Source: Desulfobacterales bacterium (GTDB lineage Bacteria; Desulfobacterota; Desulfobacteria; Desulfobacterales; JAHDSC01). From it: a DNA stretch of 64,000 bases. The DNA lies in NCBI GenBank assembly GCA_016931455.1, contig JAFGES010000060.1:29184-93183 (forward strand). The letters are read 5' to 3'. Positions 53,538-62,381 of this stretch are shown piece after piece. Position 1 is the first letter of the stretch, and each line of letters opens with the position of its first letter. The position numbers were made by a program, and so were the translations under genes. The notes beneath the pieces are model-generated. The model made no database searches. It saw nothing but the letters and a program-made list of their open reading frames with translations, and was not told the origin of the DNA.

Positions 53538-55547
53538 TTAATATTCATACTTTAAACCCAAAAAAAAGCTTCTGCCGGGCATTGGGTAATCTTTGACATG
53601 TCCATATCTTTTATCCAGAAGATTCTGAATCTCTCCTCGTAATGTGACTGCACCGTAACTTTGGCTCTCGAAAATCTTTTTACCGATGGTAAAATTAGCG
53701 ACTGTAAAGCCACCTTTATTAATAACAGGTGCAGGCCATAGCCCACTGCCCCAATCATCAATCGTCTGCTTTCCGGTATATGAAACATTCAGATTAGTGA
53801 AAAAATCTTTATAATCAGAAAGAGTAATCCCATAGGAAACAAGAAGATCCGACATGTATTTAAGATCTTCATGTGTTTCCTCATCTTCATATTCAGTCAA
53901 ATAAACAAAATTGACATAGGGTTTTATTTCAAAGCTTAAATCACACAACCATCCAAGGTTTAAGGAAAACTCACCTTCAAAGCCCGATACCGTTGCTTCA
54001 CCAACGTTTTCCCAGGATATAATATCTTCTGTTTTGTCAACCTGTACAATTTTATCTTCAAAATCCGTATGAAAATAGGTTAATGAAGTATTCACAGCGC
54101 TATAGGACAGATCCAACCCAGCTTCATATGTTTTGCTTTTTTCCGGATCGAGTTCCGGATTTCCTTTATAGATTCGACCAGACCAGGTTTCCGGGTAATT
54201 TGCCGCCAGCTCTTTGGCATCCGGCATTTTAAAGCCTTCAGCATAATTAGCTCTTATTTTTAAATAATCCCTAATAAGATAAGCTATACCGATTTTAGGA
54301 CTCAGATTGTCATCCTTTTCCGTTTCTCCGGAAGGTTCTTTAACTTCAACTTCATATTCATCATATCGTAATCCAGCGGAAAGAATTAGTTTTTGGTCCA
54401 ATAGCTTGGTTTTACCTAAGATAAAAAAGGCGGGGTTATCAAACTTGGTTTTTGTTGGATCCCAGGCATTTTCAATCTCATAATTAACCCAATCAATCCC
54501 TGCCGTGATAGCATAACTCGTCCAATTTACATTTACCTGTGCTTGAGCGCCATTTTGGTCGGTATTTTGTTCAGTCGGTATACCGTCATCATAATATCCG
54601 GACGGATCGCTTCCAGGAGGATCCACCCATTTATCTTTATCCTCACATTTAAAATATCGAGCACTCCATGAAAGAAAGCCATCAGTTGTTTTGCCCTCAT
54701 ATATGAAATCAACCGATTCATTGCTGCTATCTTTGTAATCATCCAGATCATTATTATCAAATTCACTTGGTGATGATATACTTTCTCCATCAAATCGATT
54801 ATAAATAACCCCCAAGCGATTTTCCGGTAGAAATTCAAAGCCGATATTTAAGCTCATATTTTCGTTTTTATCATAGCCTGTATTTTCATATTTCACCGTA
54901 TTGCCGATATCATAGTCATCCATTGAAGAACGGTTGAGGCTGCCTGCAAAATCAAATGCTTTTATTTTCCCCGTAAACCCAAAACCCCATTCTTCATAAC
55001 CAAAGCTTCCCAACATACCCTTAACAAACACTTTAGGAACATCGCTCCCTCTTTTTGTAATTACATTGATGACCCCACCGATGGCCGCCGATCCGTATTG
55101 GGCAGCAGCCGGCCCTCGAATAATTTCAATCCGTTCAATGTTGTCCGTGCTTATTTTTGTTGTGTTACCGGTGCTGGCTCTACGCCCGTTAATTAAAATC
55201 AGAATACGGCCCTGAAGATCATTCCCATGAGTTTCGGTTCTAAACCCTCTTACGCCGACAGCAGTCAAGGCTCCGGGATAACGGTGAATATGTCCGACGG
55301 CGCTTTCCGCCAGCAAATCGCCTAAATTATTTGCTGAAGACATTTTGATCTCAAATTCATCAATTACCGTGATATTCGATGTGATCTCCTTTTTCTTTTC
55401 TTCGACACGGCCGGCTGTTACCACCATTTCTTCCATATCCAATGATGATTCAGTGGATTTGTCCGGCTTATCCAAATCGGCAAATGCATATACGGATAAA
55501 CATAAAAAAAATAACATCAAACACAGGCTAAAGCATTTTTTCTTCAT
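53538..55547 (-). CDS. TonB-dependent outer-membrane receptor (BtuB-like)
   Basis: A 669-residue outer-membrane protein. Signal peptide ends near AFAD, a TonB box-like MEEMVVTAG follows, then the plug domain (GDLLAESAVGHIHRYPG, GRILILINGRR, IERIEIIRGPAAAQYG, GGVINVITKRG). A 22-strand beta-barrel fills the remainder and ends in an aromatic residue (LKYEY). It is directly downstream of a cobalamin riboswitch with its own terminator, so the likely ligand is a corrinoid. Calcium-site-like acidic repeats (NDLDDYKDSSN) are present in the loops. Confidence 0.88.
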   Translation of the reverse strand: MKKKCFSLCLMLFFLCLSVYAFADLDKPDKSTESSLDMEEMVVTAGRVEEKKKEITSNITVIDEFEIKMSSANNLGDLLAESAVGHIHRYPGALTAVGVRGFRTETHGNDLQGRILILINGRRASTGNTTKISTDNIERIEIIRGPAAAQYGSAAIGGVINVITKRGSDVPKVFVKGMLGSFGYEEWGFGFTGKIKAFDFAGSLNRSSMDDYDIGNTVKYENTGYDKNENMSLNIGFEFLPENRLGVIYNRFDGESISSPSEFDNNDLDDYKDSSNESVDFIYEGKTTDGFLSWSARYFKCEDKDKWVDPPGSDPSGYYDDGIPTEQNTDQNGAQAQVNVNWTSYAITAGIDWVNYEIENAWDPTKTKFDNPAFFILGKTKLLDQKLILSAGLRYDEYEVEVKEPSGETEKDDNLSPKIGIAYLIRDYLKIRANYAEGFKMPDAKELAANYPETWSGRIYKGNPELDPEKSKTYEAGLDLSYSAVNTSLTYFHTDFEDKIVQVDKTEDIISWENVGEATVSGFEGEFSLNLGWLCDLSFEIKPYVNFVYLTEYEDEETHEDLKYMSDLLVSYGITLSDYKDFFTNLNVSYTGKQTIDDWGSGLWPAPVINKGGFTVANFTIGKKIFESQSYGAVTLRGEIQNLLDKRYGHVKDYPMPGRSFFLGLKYEY

Positions 55548-55612
55548 TTTCCTCTCCTCCCTATTTTACTTCTACTGTTTAAAATTTAGACATTTATTGT
55601 CTGATTTGGAGC

Positions 55613-55653
55613 AAAAAAAAATCCCCGGACCAAAAATTATTTGATCCGGGGAT
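55613..55653 (-). terminator. Riboswitch terminator before the TonB receptor
   Basis: On the minus strand ATCCCCGGATC and G(G)TCCGGGGAT (55621-55653) form a GC-rich stem followed by TTTTTTTT (55613-55620). It lies between the cobalamin aptamer and the TonB receptor, the position expected for transcriptional control. Confidence 0.88.
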
Positions 55654-55721
55654 TTCCCTTTTTTATCCTTACGATCTACGAGTATTCCTTAATAGTCCGT
55701 TAAGGTAATACCTAATTTATA

Positions 55722-55882
55722 GCTAGGCAGGTTTTCTGACTTTCGGATCTTCCTATTCCCCGCGCCTTCCCATTTACTTATAGCAAAAAGTGGCATCTTG
55801 CGGTTTTCGTCCCCGATCACAGCGGCGGGCCCGTCCCCTAATTTCAAAGGGTTCCCTATTAAGCTCAAAATGAGCTCCTAGA
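55722..55882 (-). ncRNA. Cobalamin riboswitch upstream of TonB receptor
   Basis: Read on the minus strand it contains the cobalamin aptamer landmarks: GGGAACCC, GGGGACGGGCCCGCCGCTGTGA, GGGGACG, GATGCCACT, TGGGAAGGC and GTCAGAAAACCTGCC. The 3' end lies about 70 nt before the terminator. Binding of adenosyl- or aquocobalamin should switch off the receptor. Confidence 0.92.
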
Positions 55883-55990
55883 TATTTTTTTGTTTACTTA
55901 ACGCATTCAAATACTAAAGTCAAGATAGACACACACGATTAATTGCTCTAATGTATACGCGTGATATTTTCAGGTTTAATCCCATAACCG

Positions 55991-56740
55991 TTAACAAAAC
56001 AAAGTCCCCCATGCCACAGTGAACTGAGGATCTTGCACTTTTTTGATATCATAGAGTAGTTCATTTTCTAGGCTTTCAATCAGTCCTTGGTTCAGGGCTG
56101 GTCCGCCATCCACGTAAACATCTTCATCCAGGTCAGCATGGCCGGTCAAATTGGCGATGCGCCGGGCAACTGAATTGTTCACCCCCTTGATGATGCGGTG
56201 TTTGTCAATACCCTGGGCCAGCAGGGAAACAATTTCACTTTCGGCAAACACGGCACAGATGCTGTTGATATTCACCGGCTCATCCGAGCTTTCGAAACTA
56301 AATTCATTCAAAGGTGTATCTAGGATTTTGGCGACAATTTCAAAAAAACGGCCCGTACCGGCTGCGCATTTGTCATTCATCTTGAAATCTAGAATTCGGC
56401 CGGTATCGGACAATTTAATGATTTTTACGTCCTGGCCGCCGATATTGATCAAGGTTCGGGCCCTTCCGGATGTCAATTGATGAATACCGGCGGCATTGGC
56501 CGTAATTTCATCCACTACTCGGCTGCTGCCGTTGATCAGGTTGCGACCGTATCCTGTGGTACATAAGGTTTTAATGTCTTTTTTTAACAGGCAACAGTCA
56601 TCCAGGCCTTGTTGAATCAGCTCATTCACCAGAGCGGGCTGTTCGGGCCTGGTGGGAACCGCTTTTTTCCAGATCATTTGATTATCCGCGGAAAATACGA
56701 TTTTAATGGCCGTACTGCCTACATCAATGCCGATCTTCAT
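55991..56740 (-). CDS. BadF/HgdC-type CoA-dehydratase activase (ATPase)
   Basis: A 249-residue ASKHA ATPase. Motifs: IGIDVGSTAIKIV, NIGGQDVKIIKL and VDGGPALNQGL. The two Fe-S cysteines of HgdC-like activases are in NDKCAAGTGRFFE and NSICAVFAESEIVSL, where one from each subunit of a homodimer would bind a [4Fe-4S] cluster. These proteins drive low-potential electrons into dehydratase-type partners at the cost of ATP. It is the last gene of the B12-riboswitch operon, 33 bp behind the dehydratase-like gene. Confidence 0.88.
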   Translation of the reverse strand: MKIGIDVGSTAIKIVFSADNQMIWKKAVPTRPEQPALVNELIQQGLDDCCLLKKDIKTLCTTGYGRNLINGSSRVVDEITANAAGIHQLTSGRARTLINIGGQDVKIIKLSDTGRILDFKMNDKCAAGTGRFFEIVAKILDTPLNEFSFESSDEPVNINSICAVFAESEIVSLLAQGIDKHRIIKGVNNSVARRIANLTGHADLDEDVYVDGGPALNQGLIESLENELLYDIKKVQDPQFTVAWGTLFC

Positions 56741-56773
56741 TTTTACCTCTTCTTTATCCTGACGGCCTAACTA

Positions 56774-58024
56774 TCAGGATTGTTTTTTAATTTGTTTAAG
56801 GGTTTGTCTGAAGGCTTCAAGTCGAGTGACAATGTTTTGTTCATCCTCTTTCACATAGTCCGTTTCAATTTTTAAAAATCGATATCCAAGCGTTTTCAGC
56901 TTATTTTCCATGATCACGGATTCGATATCATAGGGATGGCATCCCTTGAGCACATGGAAAATTACCCCTTTTATTTTTCCATTTTTAAGAACATTGACCA
57001 TACCATTGAGCCGTCGCTCATTGTCTGCAAATGTGGGGCAAATACAGGCCCTGTGGTAGCGGTGTGAAAGAGCGCGCATTAAGGCATATTCAGATTTGTC
57101 TTCATAGCAGGCAGGCCCTGGAAATACCCGCTCCATTGAGCAGATATCATCTGCTGCCACTCGCATAGAAGATGCTTCAATAAGGGTAAGCAGTTTAACA
57201 TTGGGAAAGATTATGGGGGAGCCCGCCAGAAATATGGGAATGGATTCCTTTTTTTCATGGAAGGGGTACAAAATATATCTGCCGGTGCAGGCAGTCCAGT
57301 TTTCAATATTATCATAGGTTAAGGCATTGGTAATCACGGCAAAATGAACGGACGAAATCCGCTGTTGCCGCCGTAGTTCAATCAACTTGGAGAAGATTCT
57401 AAATGCATCCATATATGCTTTAATGGCTTTAAAAATATCCTTTCGGGTGATAGACTTTTTCACAATGGCTTCCAGCCATTTTTTCAGGCTGTACAACTCT
57501 TCCAGCCATTTATTGGAAGATTGTTCGTTTTCCCGCAAATGAGGCAAATCCATATAATGGGTTTGCCTCTTGTCCATACCTGTTAACTCCCTCCATTTTA
57601 CGACCCAGTCACATGTAGTCGGAAAAACCATGTACTGCCGGTTTAGATCAAAATTATTTTGAGACTGAAGCATGCCGGTGCTGGATTTGATCATGGGACA
57701 GGTAAGAGCAGGGAGGGACCGGGTAGCCATGTTCCGGGCGGCAAAGGAGCCGCAGGCCAGCTTGAATATCCTCACTCTTGCGGCATGGAAAAGCTCAAGA
57801 GGGGCCTGAATACAAAGAGCCATGACCATGGTGCTGTTGATCTGTTGTTGAAACTCGCAGGGATGCAGGCTGTATTTTAAAACATTCAGAAAAGGTTCTA
57901 TTTCAGATATATAATCAGGCTGCTGCCGAATGAGTTCTACCTGGTCCTCAAATTCAATGCAAATCTGATGTTTTGTTTTATGTTGAAGCTGCTGCAGCCG
58001 TTTATTAACCGTGTTTGGGGTCAT
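56774..58024 (-). CDS. 2-hydroxyacyl-CoA dehydratase D-component-like (HgdB/DCCP family)
   Basis: A 416-residue protein of the HGD-D family, electron acceptor partner of BadF/HgdC activases. Conserved Cys-rich places are near LACGSFAARNMATRSLPALTCP, MERVFPGPACYEDKS and FHVLKGCHPYDIES, suitable for iron-sulfur clusters. The usual partner HgdA is absent, so it is an orphan single-subunit type, as in double-cubane cluster proteins. I chose ATG at 58024, 9 nt after the stop of the polyferredoxin gene. Its substrate may be corrinoid-related, given its control; this is inference. Confidence 0.72.
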   Translation of the reverse strand: MTPNTVNKRLQQLQHKTKHQICIEFEDQVELIRQQPDYISEIEPFLNVLKYSLHPCEFQQQINSTMVMALCIQAPLELFHAARVRIFKLACGSFAARNMATRSLPALTCPMIKSSTGMLQSQNNFDLNRQYMVFPTTCDWVVKWRELTGMDKRQTHYMDLPHLRENEQSSNKWLEELYSLKKWLEAIVKKSITRKDIFKAIKAYMDAFRIFSKLIELRRQQRISSVHFAVITNALTYDNIENWTACTGRYILYPFHEKKESIPIFLAGSPIIFPNVKLLTLIEASSMRVAADDICSMERVFPGPACYEDKSEYALMRALSHRYHRACICPTFADNERRLNGMVNVLKNGKIKGVIFHVLKGCHPYDIESVIMENKLKTLGYRFLKIETDYVKEDEQNIVTRLEAFRQTLKQIKKQS

Positions 58025-58032
58025 TTTATTGT

Positions 58033-58965
58033 TTACTGCTTTCGTTTTAGGGATAGGTAATTTCGTGAAGAAGAAAATAATGTAAATCCAAACCATTTAA
58101 AACTCAGTACATTATCGCCCGGGCAAGATTCTACGCAATGCATGCAACCCATGCAATTCTGCATGAAGACATCTTTTTTTTCATTTTCCAAGTGAACCTC
58201 GTGGATGTCAACCGGGCAGATTCGCTCACAATTTCCACAGCCTGTGCAGCCGCTGATATCTTTTTCAAATCGTACGGGCGACAGGCGCCTGAATATATGC
58301 ATTAGGCCCAGCATCGGGCAAAACAGACAGAAAAACCGTTCTTTAAAAAATATGCCGACTAGAAGGCCGCCGGTGATCACCATGGAAAGGGCAGTAAAGC
58401 AAAGGGTTACTGTGTTGGTAAAATCCAAATGAAAATGGGTAAAATTTCCCGCAAACATCGGCAGAATAGGTTTGGCAGGACAAATCCGGCAAAATGGCAG
58501 AGCCCAGTCCGAGTGGAGATTGAAATTTGCAATACATAGGGGGATGAGGATAAGTAGTACAAGAAGTATATATTTGATGGGCCTTAGTCTTATATGTGTC
58601 TTTCTAGAAAAAATCATCTCCCGTATACCCAGTTTTTTACGAATCATTGTGATCCAATCTTGAAACAGGCAAAAAGGACAAAGCCAGCCGCACCAAAGTT
58701 TTGAAAGGGGAACGAAAAAAAGAAGAAAGACCACAAATGGCCAGAGTACTTCAAGCCCGGCCCGGGAAAATAGATAGTCAAAGGTTACCTGGAATCCCAC
58801 ACGGCTTCGTTGCAAAATCATGAGATAACAGTGTCCACCGCATCCATTAACAAAGGGGCAAGCAAAACAAGGCAAAGAGCTTCCCAAATGAATTCCCAGC
58901 CGTCCCCCGTATATTAGGAGGACAAAGGAAATATGCTGGCAAATCATCCGAACTCGGTTTACCAC
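58033..58965 (-). CDS. NapH-like membrane polyferredoxin
   Basis: A 310-residue membrane iron-sulfur protein. It has about five hydrophobic helices with Cys pairs typical of NapH/NosR/RdxA (CGWLCPFCLFQDW, CLFCPMLGL). The C-terminal domain has two [4Fe-4S] sites (CTGCGNCERICPVDIHE, CMGCMHCVESCPG). The GTG start at 58965 has GGAGG 5 nt before it and overlaps the previous gene by 7 nt. It could move electrons from quinol to the cytoplasmic activase/dehydratase pair. Confidence 0.85.
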   Translation of the reverse strand: MVNRVRMICQHISFVLLIYGGRLGIHLGSSLPCFACPFVNGCGGHCYLMILQRSRVGFQVTFDYLFSRAGLEVLWPFVVFLLFFVPLSKLWCGWLCPFCLFQDWITMIRKKLGIREMIFSRKTHIRLRPIKYILLVLLILIPLCIANFNLHSDWALPFCRICPAKPILPMFAGNFTHFHLDFTNTVTLCFTALSMVITGGLLVGIFFKERFFCLFCPMLGLMHIFRRLSPVRFEKDISGCTGCGNCERICPVDIHEVHLENEKKDVFMQNCMGCMHCVESCPGDNVLSFKWFGFTLFSSSRNYLSLKRKQ

Positions 58966-59858
58966 GGAGTCCTCCTTTTTCTGTTAAGGATAATCCAACC
59001 GATAAAAAAGAAACAACTTGCACCAAAAACCGCGGCACCTATGGCATAGTTTTCAAAGGCGGTTCTGGACCGGTGCACATATAGGGTATGGGTCAGGTTG
59101 AAGCAATGGTCTGCTTCTCTAAGCTGTGTAAATAGGATATCATTTCGGCCGGCCCGAACCCCGGCTTTCCTCAGATATTGGTCATGGGCCGGTGTATAAA
59201 CATATCGCAACCTATCATAGGATTTTAATGCAAAGACCTTGTTGTTTGAAAGAACCATCAGATCGGTAGGAAGGGCAAAGCGCACAAAGCCGGTTTTTGA
59301 GCTGATCCGAAATATAAATTCCTGCCCGGTCTGCGGCCAGTAGGGCTGCTTGGAAGCCTGCATTTCAATATAAGGTGCTTCAGGGGTTTTAGGAAAAAAA
59401 ATAATTCTTTCGGCTTTTGTCTTGGAATTACCGAACAACATACAATTGGTATGGGCAATAAAGGTGTTTTCACCTTTTCGGGCCACGGCCCAGAGCTGGA
59501 ATACAGTGGGGCGGTGAGCTCGGATTATCACCTTTCCATCTTTAATGCTGGACTTGTAAATGGTGGGGTTTCGGTCTTCTGTAAAATAGACATCCATCAG
59601 ATCCGGATCGTTGTCTTTGAAAATCAGGCTGAACACCTGACTGACCTGGCCGTTTGTTTCCCGTAAGGGGGCCTTATGCTCAAAATAGAACGAGGGTGAG
59701 TTGGGTATCCGTTTATTACGATAAGGCCCCGAATTCAACATATGCCCGTGGACCGGCATGCAATTGATCAAATCCAACCGATTGAATGAAGCCGGCTCTA
59801 TCAGGCCCGTCAAGAACAAGAAAAAGATTATTATTAAAAAATGTTTCAGATATAACAT
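58959..59858 (-). CDS. Unknown periplasmic protein with C-terminal membrane anchor
   Basis: A 299-residue protein. N-terminal signal (FLIIIFFLFLTGLIEPASF), a ~240-residue beta-rich periplasmic domain with no recognised motif, and a C-terminal helix (about 273-294, AAVFGASCFFFIGWIIL) with a basic tail. Overall shape resembles periplasmic DUF4198/cobalt-transport-like domains, but I see no diagnostic match. It precedes the polyferredoxin with a 7-nt overlap, so the two are likely one complex. Confidence 0.6.
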   Translation of the reverse strand: MLYLKHFLIIIFFLFLTGLIEPASFNRLDLINCMPVHGHMLNSGPYRNKRIPNSPSFYFEHKAPLRETNGQVSQVFSLIFKDNDPDLMDVYFTEDRNPTIYKSSIKDGKVIIRAHRPTVFQLWAVARKGENTFIAHTNCMLFGNSKTKAERIIFFPKTPEAPYIEMQASKQPYWPQTGQEFIFRISSKTGFVRFALPTDLMVLSNNKVFALKSYDRLRYVYTPAHDQYLRKAGVRAGRNDILFTQLREADHCFNLTHTLYVHRSRTAFENYAIGAAVFGASCFFFIGWIILNRKRRTPW

Positions 59859-59925
59859 TTTTTAGATTTCTTTTTGTTTTGCGCGGTATGCAGACAGCCC
59901 AAATAGAAAATCGGTAAGAAAATCC

Positions 59926-60129
59926 CTATATAATTCGTATGAACGAAGTACGACTAAATCCGGTTCCACTTTTAAAGATAGCGAATCCTTTTTGCCCAAC
60001 TTCAATGCTTTCGATTGAAATTTCATTTCCATACCTATCAGTAATTTTTTCCGCAAACATTCCCAGCGACTTTTTAAAAAATTCTCCCATACCTGAAATA
60101 TAAAATTTTCTATTCATTGCATTATCCAT
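59926..60129 (-). CDS. Small B12-regulated protein, possibly frameshifted
   Basis: A 67-residue frame with a strong ribosome-binding site (AAGGAGG, 5 nt before ATG), first gene after the cobalamin riboswitch. Its end overlaps a second frame (59862-60056) whose tail (VEPDLVVLRSYELYRDFL, then FGLSAYRAKQKEI) looks like natural protein but has no good start. A one-base shift near the AAAAAGG or TTTAAAA runs (about 59976-59992) would join them into one ~88-residue protein. Function unknown. Confidence 0.45.
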   Translation of the reverse strand: MDNAMNRKFYISGMGEFFKKSLGMFAEKITDRYGNEISIESIEVGQKGFAIFKSGTGFSRTSFIRII

Positions 60130-60217
60130 CGCGACCTCCTTCTGAAAATTTATCGTTATAATTCAAGCAGATAAAATTTAATCCTTTTCCGGGCTTGACC
60201 AGCTTTTCCATTTATTC

Positions 60218-60257
60218 AAAAAAAAATCCCCGAATCGAAACAAGTCGATCCGGGGAT
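60218..60257 (-). terminator. Riboswitch terminator before the activase operon
   Basis: Minus-strand ATCCCCGGATCG and CGATTCGGGGAT (60226-60257) form the stem, followed by a run of nine T (60218-60226). Its sequence closely resembles the terminator upstream of the TonB receptor, indicating a duplicated control unit. Confidence 0.88.
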
Positions 60258-60318
60258 TACCCTTTTTATCCATAGATCCAGCGGCTTGCTCCACTCCCCT
60301 AGAATTCAAGCCAATCAC

Positions 60319-60474
60319 TCAGGCAGGTCTTCTGGCTCTCGGATCATTCTACTCGCTGCGCCTTCCCATTTCGCTAAAATGAAACAGTGGCATTAATGCA
60401 GTCTTCGTCCCCGATTACAGCGGTGGGTCCGTTCCCGAATTTCACGGGATTCCCTATTAAGTCTTTGGCACCTA
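60319..60474 (-). ncRNA. Cobalamin riboswitch upstream of the activase operon
   Basis: Minus-strand landmarks are GGGAATCCC, GGGAACGGACCCACCGCTGTAA, GGGGACG, ATGCCACTG, TGGGAAGGCGC and GCCAGAAGACCTGCC. It is a second copy of the aptamer found at 55.7 kb, with moderate sequence differences. Its terminator (60218-60257) leads into the small ORF and the downstream five-gene unit. Confidence 0.92.
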
Positions 60475-60548
60475 AGCAATCAAATATTTAATTCGTATTA
60501 TAAAATATAAAGTGTGTCAAGTTTTTTTGCGATTAATGTCAATAGCCT

Positions 60549-61586
60549 CTAAAAATAATGTATTGCCGTAGACTTGAAAGCAAACGCAATATCCATTCCT
60601 TCGGATATTCCCATTTCAAAGAATGATCGCTTCGTAATAAGCGATCTAAAGGTAACATTGTTCAAGACGATTTCTATCTCGTAGAAAAAACCACGATCGT
60701 TAACGCATCTAATGGTGCCGGCAAATGAATTCTGCATGCTCGACGCCAGTCGCTCTTTGCTGAGGACGATTTCCTCGGGCCTTATGGCAATGTAGCCGTG
60801 GCTGTTATCGGGAATGCGTCCGAGTTCGATCTGAAGCTCGCCGATGGAAGCCGTTGTACCGTTAAAATCCACATCAAAGAGGTTTTTCATTCCAACAAAA
60901 TCGGCCACAAAGGTCGAATTCGGCCTCTGAAAAATGTCGCTCATGGAACCGGTTTGCTCGATGATTCCGTCGTTCATGACGGCGGCACGATCAGCAAGAG
61001 AGAGTGCATCGGCGAAATCATGGGTGACCATGAGAAAGGTCACGTTAGAGTTTGTGTGAAGGCCCTTCAATATGTTTCTGATTTCCTCACGAAAACCGGG
61101 ATCAAGGGCTGAAAGGGGCTCATCAAGGAGCATGACCGGTGGATTCACCATCAACGCCCGCGCCAGAGCAACTCGCTGGTTCTCACCGCCGCTCAGGTTT
61201 AGCGGAAGGCGTTTGAGTAGGTGTCCGAGATCAAGGATTTCCACTAGGCGGTTGAATCTCTTTCCGGCTTCACCTCTGTCAATTTTCTGGAAATGGAGGC
61301 CGTATTCGATATTTTTCCGTACGGTGAGGTGCGGGAAAAGTGCATAGTCTTGATAGACAATGCTTACCCCCCGCTTTTCCGGAGGCATTTTTGTTACGTT
61401 TTTATCCCGAATGTGGATCGTACCCCTCTTGCAGGGAACCAAACCGGCAATGGCCTCAAGAAGCACGGTCTTGCCTGCTCCTGTGGGTCCCATCAGGACG
61501 AAAAACTCGTTTTTATCGACGGCAAGATTGATATCTCGGAGGGTAAATTCCCCCAAGTGAATGTTTACGTCTTCTACGCGAATCAT
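60549..61586 (-). CDS. wtpC: Tungstate/molybdate ABC transporter ATPase
   Basis: A 345-residue ABC ATPase. Walker A GPTGAGKTVLLE, signature LSGGENQRVALARA, Walker B VMLLDEPLSALD; then a ~120-residue C-terminal TOBE-like domain (YIAIRPEEIVLSKERL). The ATG at 61586 overlaps the wtpB stop as ATGA, so the longer frame beginning further upstream is not used. It energises oxyanion import. Gene order wtpA-wtpB-wtpC. Confidence 0.88.
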   Translation of the reverse strand: MIRVEDVNIHLGEFTLRDINLAVDKNEFFVLMGPTGAGKTVLLEAIAGLVPCKRGTIHIRDKNVTKMPPEKRGVSIVYQDYALFPHLTVRKNIEYGLHFQKIDRGEAGKRFNRLVEILDLGHLLKRLPLNLSGGENQRVALARALMVNPPVMLLDEPLSALDPGFREEIRNILKGLHTNSNVTFLMVTHDFADALSLADRAAVMNDGIIEQTGSMSDIFQRPNSTFVADFVGMKNLFDVDFNGTTASIGELQIELGRIPDNSHGYIAIRPEEIVLSKERLASSMQNSFAGTIRCVNDRGFFYEIEIVLNNVTFRSLITKRSFFEMGISEGMDIAFAFKSTAIHYF

Positions 61587-62368
61587 ATTTCTTTCCGGTT
61601 CCTCAGGGTAAGAATCCGTAAAATCAGAAATAAGGCAAGGCAGATCGAAACGAGCCACACCGCCACGGGTTGAGAATACTTCAGGCCGTAGCCTTCGAAA
61701 CGTTCATAGATCATGACCGGTGCAATCATCGGGTGGTACGCAACGATCACGACGGCACCAAATTCACTGATTGCCCGGGCGCTGCACATGATAATGCCGA
61801 TAAACATGCTCCGCCAGGCAAGGGGGAAGGTGATTCTGAAAAATGTGCTGAACATTGAAGCACCAAGGCTGCGGGATACGTTTTCCAACCGCGGCGAAAT
61901 ACTCTCGAAGCCGTTTTTTACGGCATTGATGTAGAAAGGCAGGCCGACGAAAGTCAAAACGGTGACGATTCCAGTCACGCTACCCATGATCCGTATGCCG
62001 AGCTCTGCAAAGAGTTGTCCGATCCAGTGATTTTTACCTGCAACACTCAGGATCGCGATTCCGACAACAGGATGGGGAATAACAATCGGCAGGTCGATGA
62101 TGCTCTCAACAAATCTTTTGCCGATGAAATCGTTTCGAGCCAAAAGATAGGCCAGGGGTGTTCCGAAAATAAAGGAAATGAGAGCGGCCAAACCGGCCGT
62201 ATAAATACTCAGCCGGATTGACCGCATCACATCTTTGTCATTGAATGCTTCTTTGAGCATGGAGAAAGAAGGAGCCGTCAACATCTCGATCAGGGGCAGA
62301 AGGATGAATGCGAGGATTATAATTGCGCATGAGATGGTAATCCAGAAAAACAGTTCCTTTTTTACCAT
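61583..62368 (-). CDS. wtpB: Tungstate/molybdate ABC transporter permease
   Basis: A 261-residue inner-membrane permease with about six helices. It has the ABC-permease coupling loop RSLGASMFSTFFRITFPLAW and the early PLAYLLARNDFIGKR region, which fits ModB/WtpB. It ends with a basic tail overlapping wtpC. 13 bp downstream of wtpA. Confidence 0.88.
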   Translation of the reverse strand: MVKKELFFWITISCAIIILAFILLPLIEMLTAPSFSMLKEAFNDKDVMRSIRLSIYTAGLAALISFIFGTPLAYLLARNDFIGKRFVESIIDLPIVIPHPVVGIAILSVAGKNHWIGQLFAELGIRIMGSVTGIVTVLTFVGLPFYINAVKNGFESISPRLENVSRSLGASMFSTFFRITFPLAWRSMFIGIIMCSARAISEFGAVVIVAYHPMIAPVMIYERFEGYGLKYSQPVAVWLVSICLALFLILRILTLRNRKEI

Positions 62369-62381
62369 AGAACCATTTCCG

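Noticed and set aside
59862..60056. 64-codon frame as an independent gene
   Set aside because: It starts with TTG inside the upstream frame and lacks a ribosome-binding site; better seen as the shifted end of one gene.
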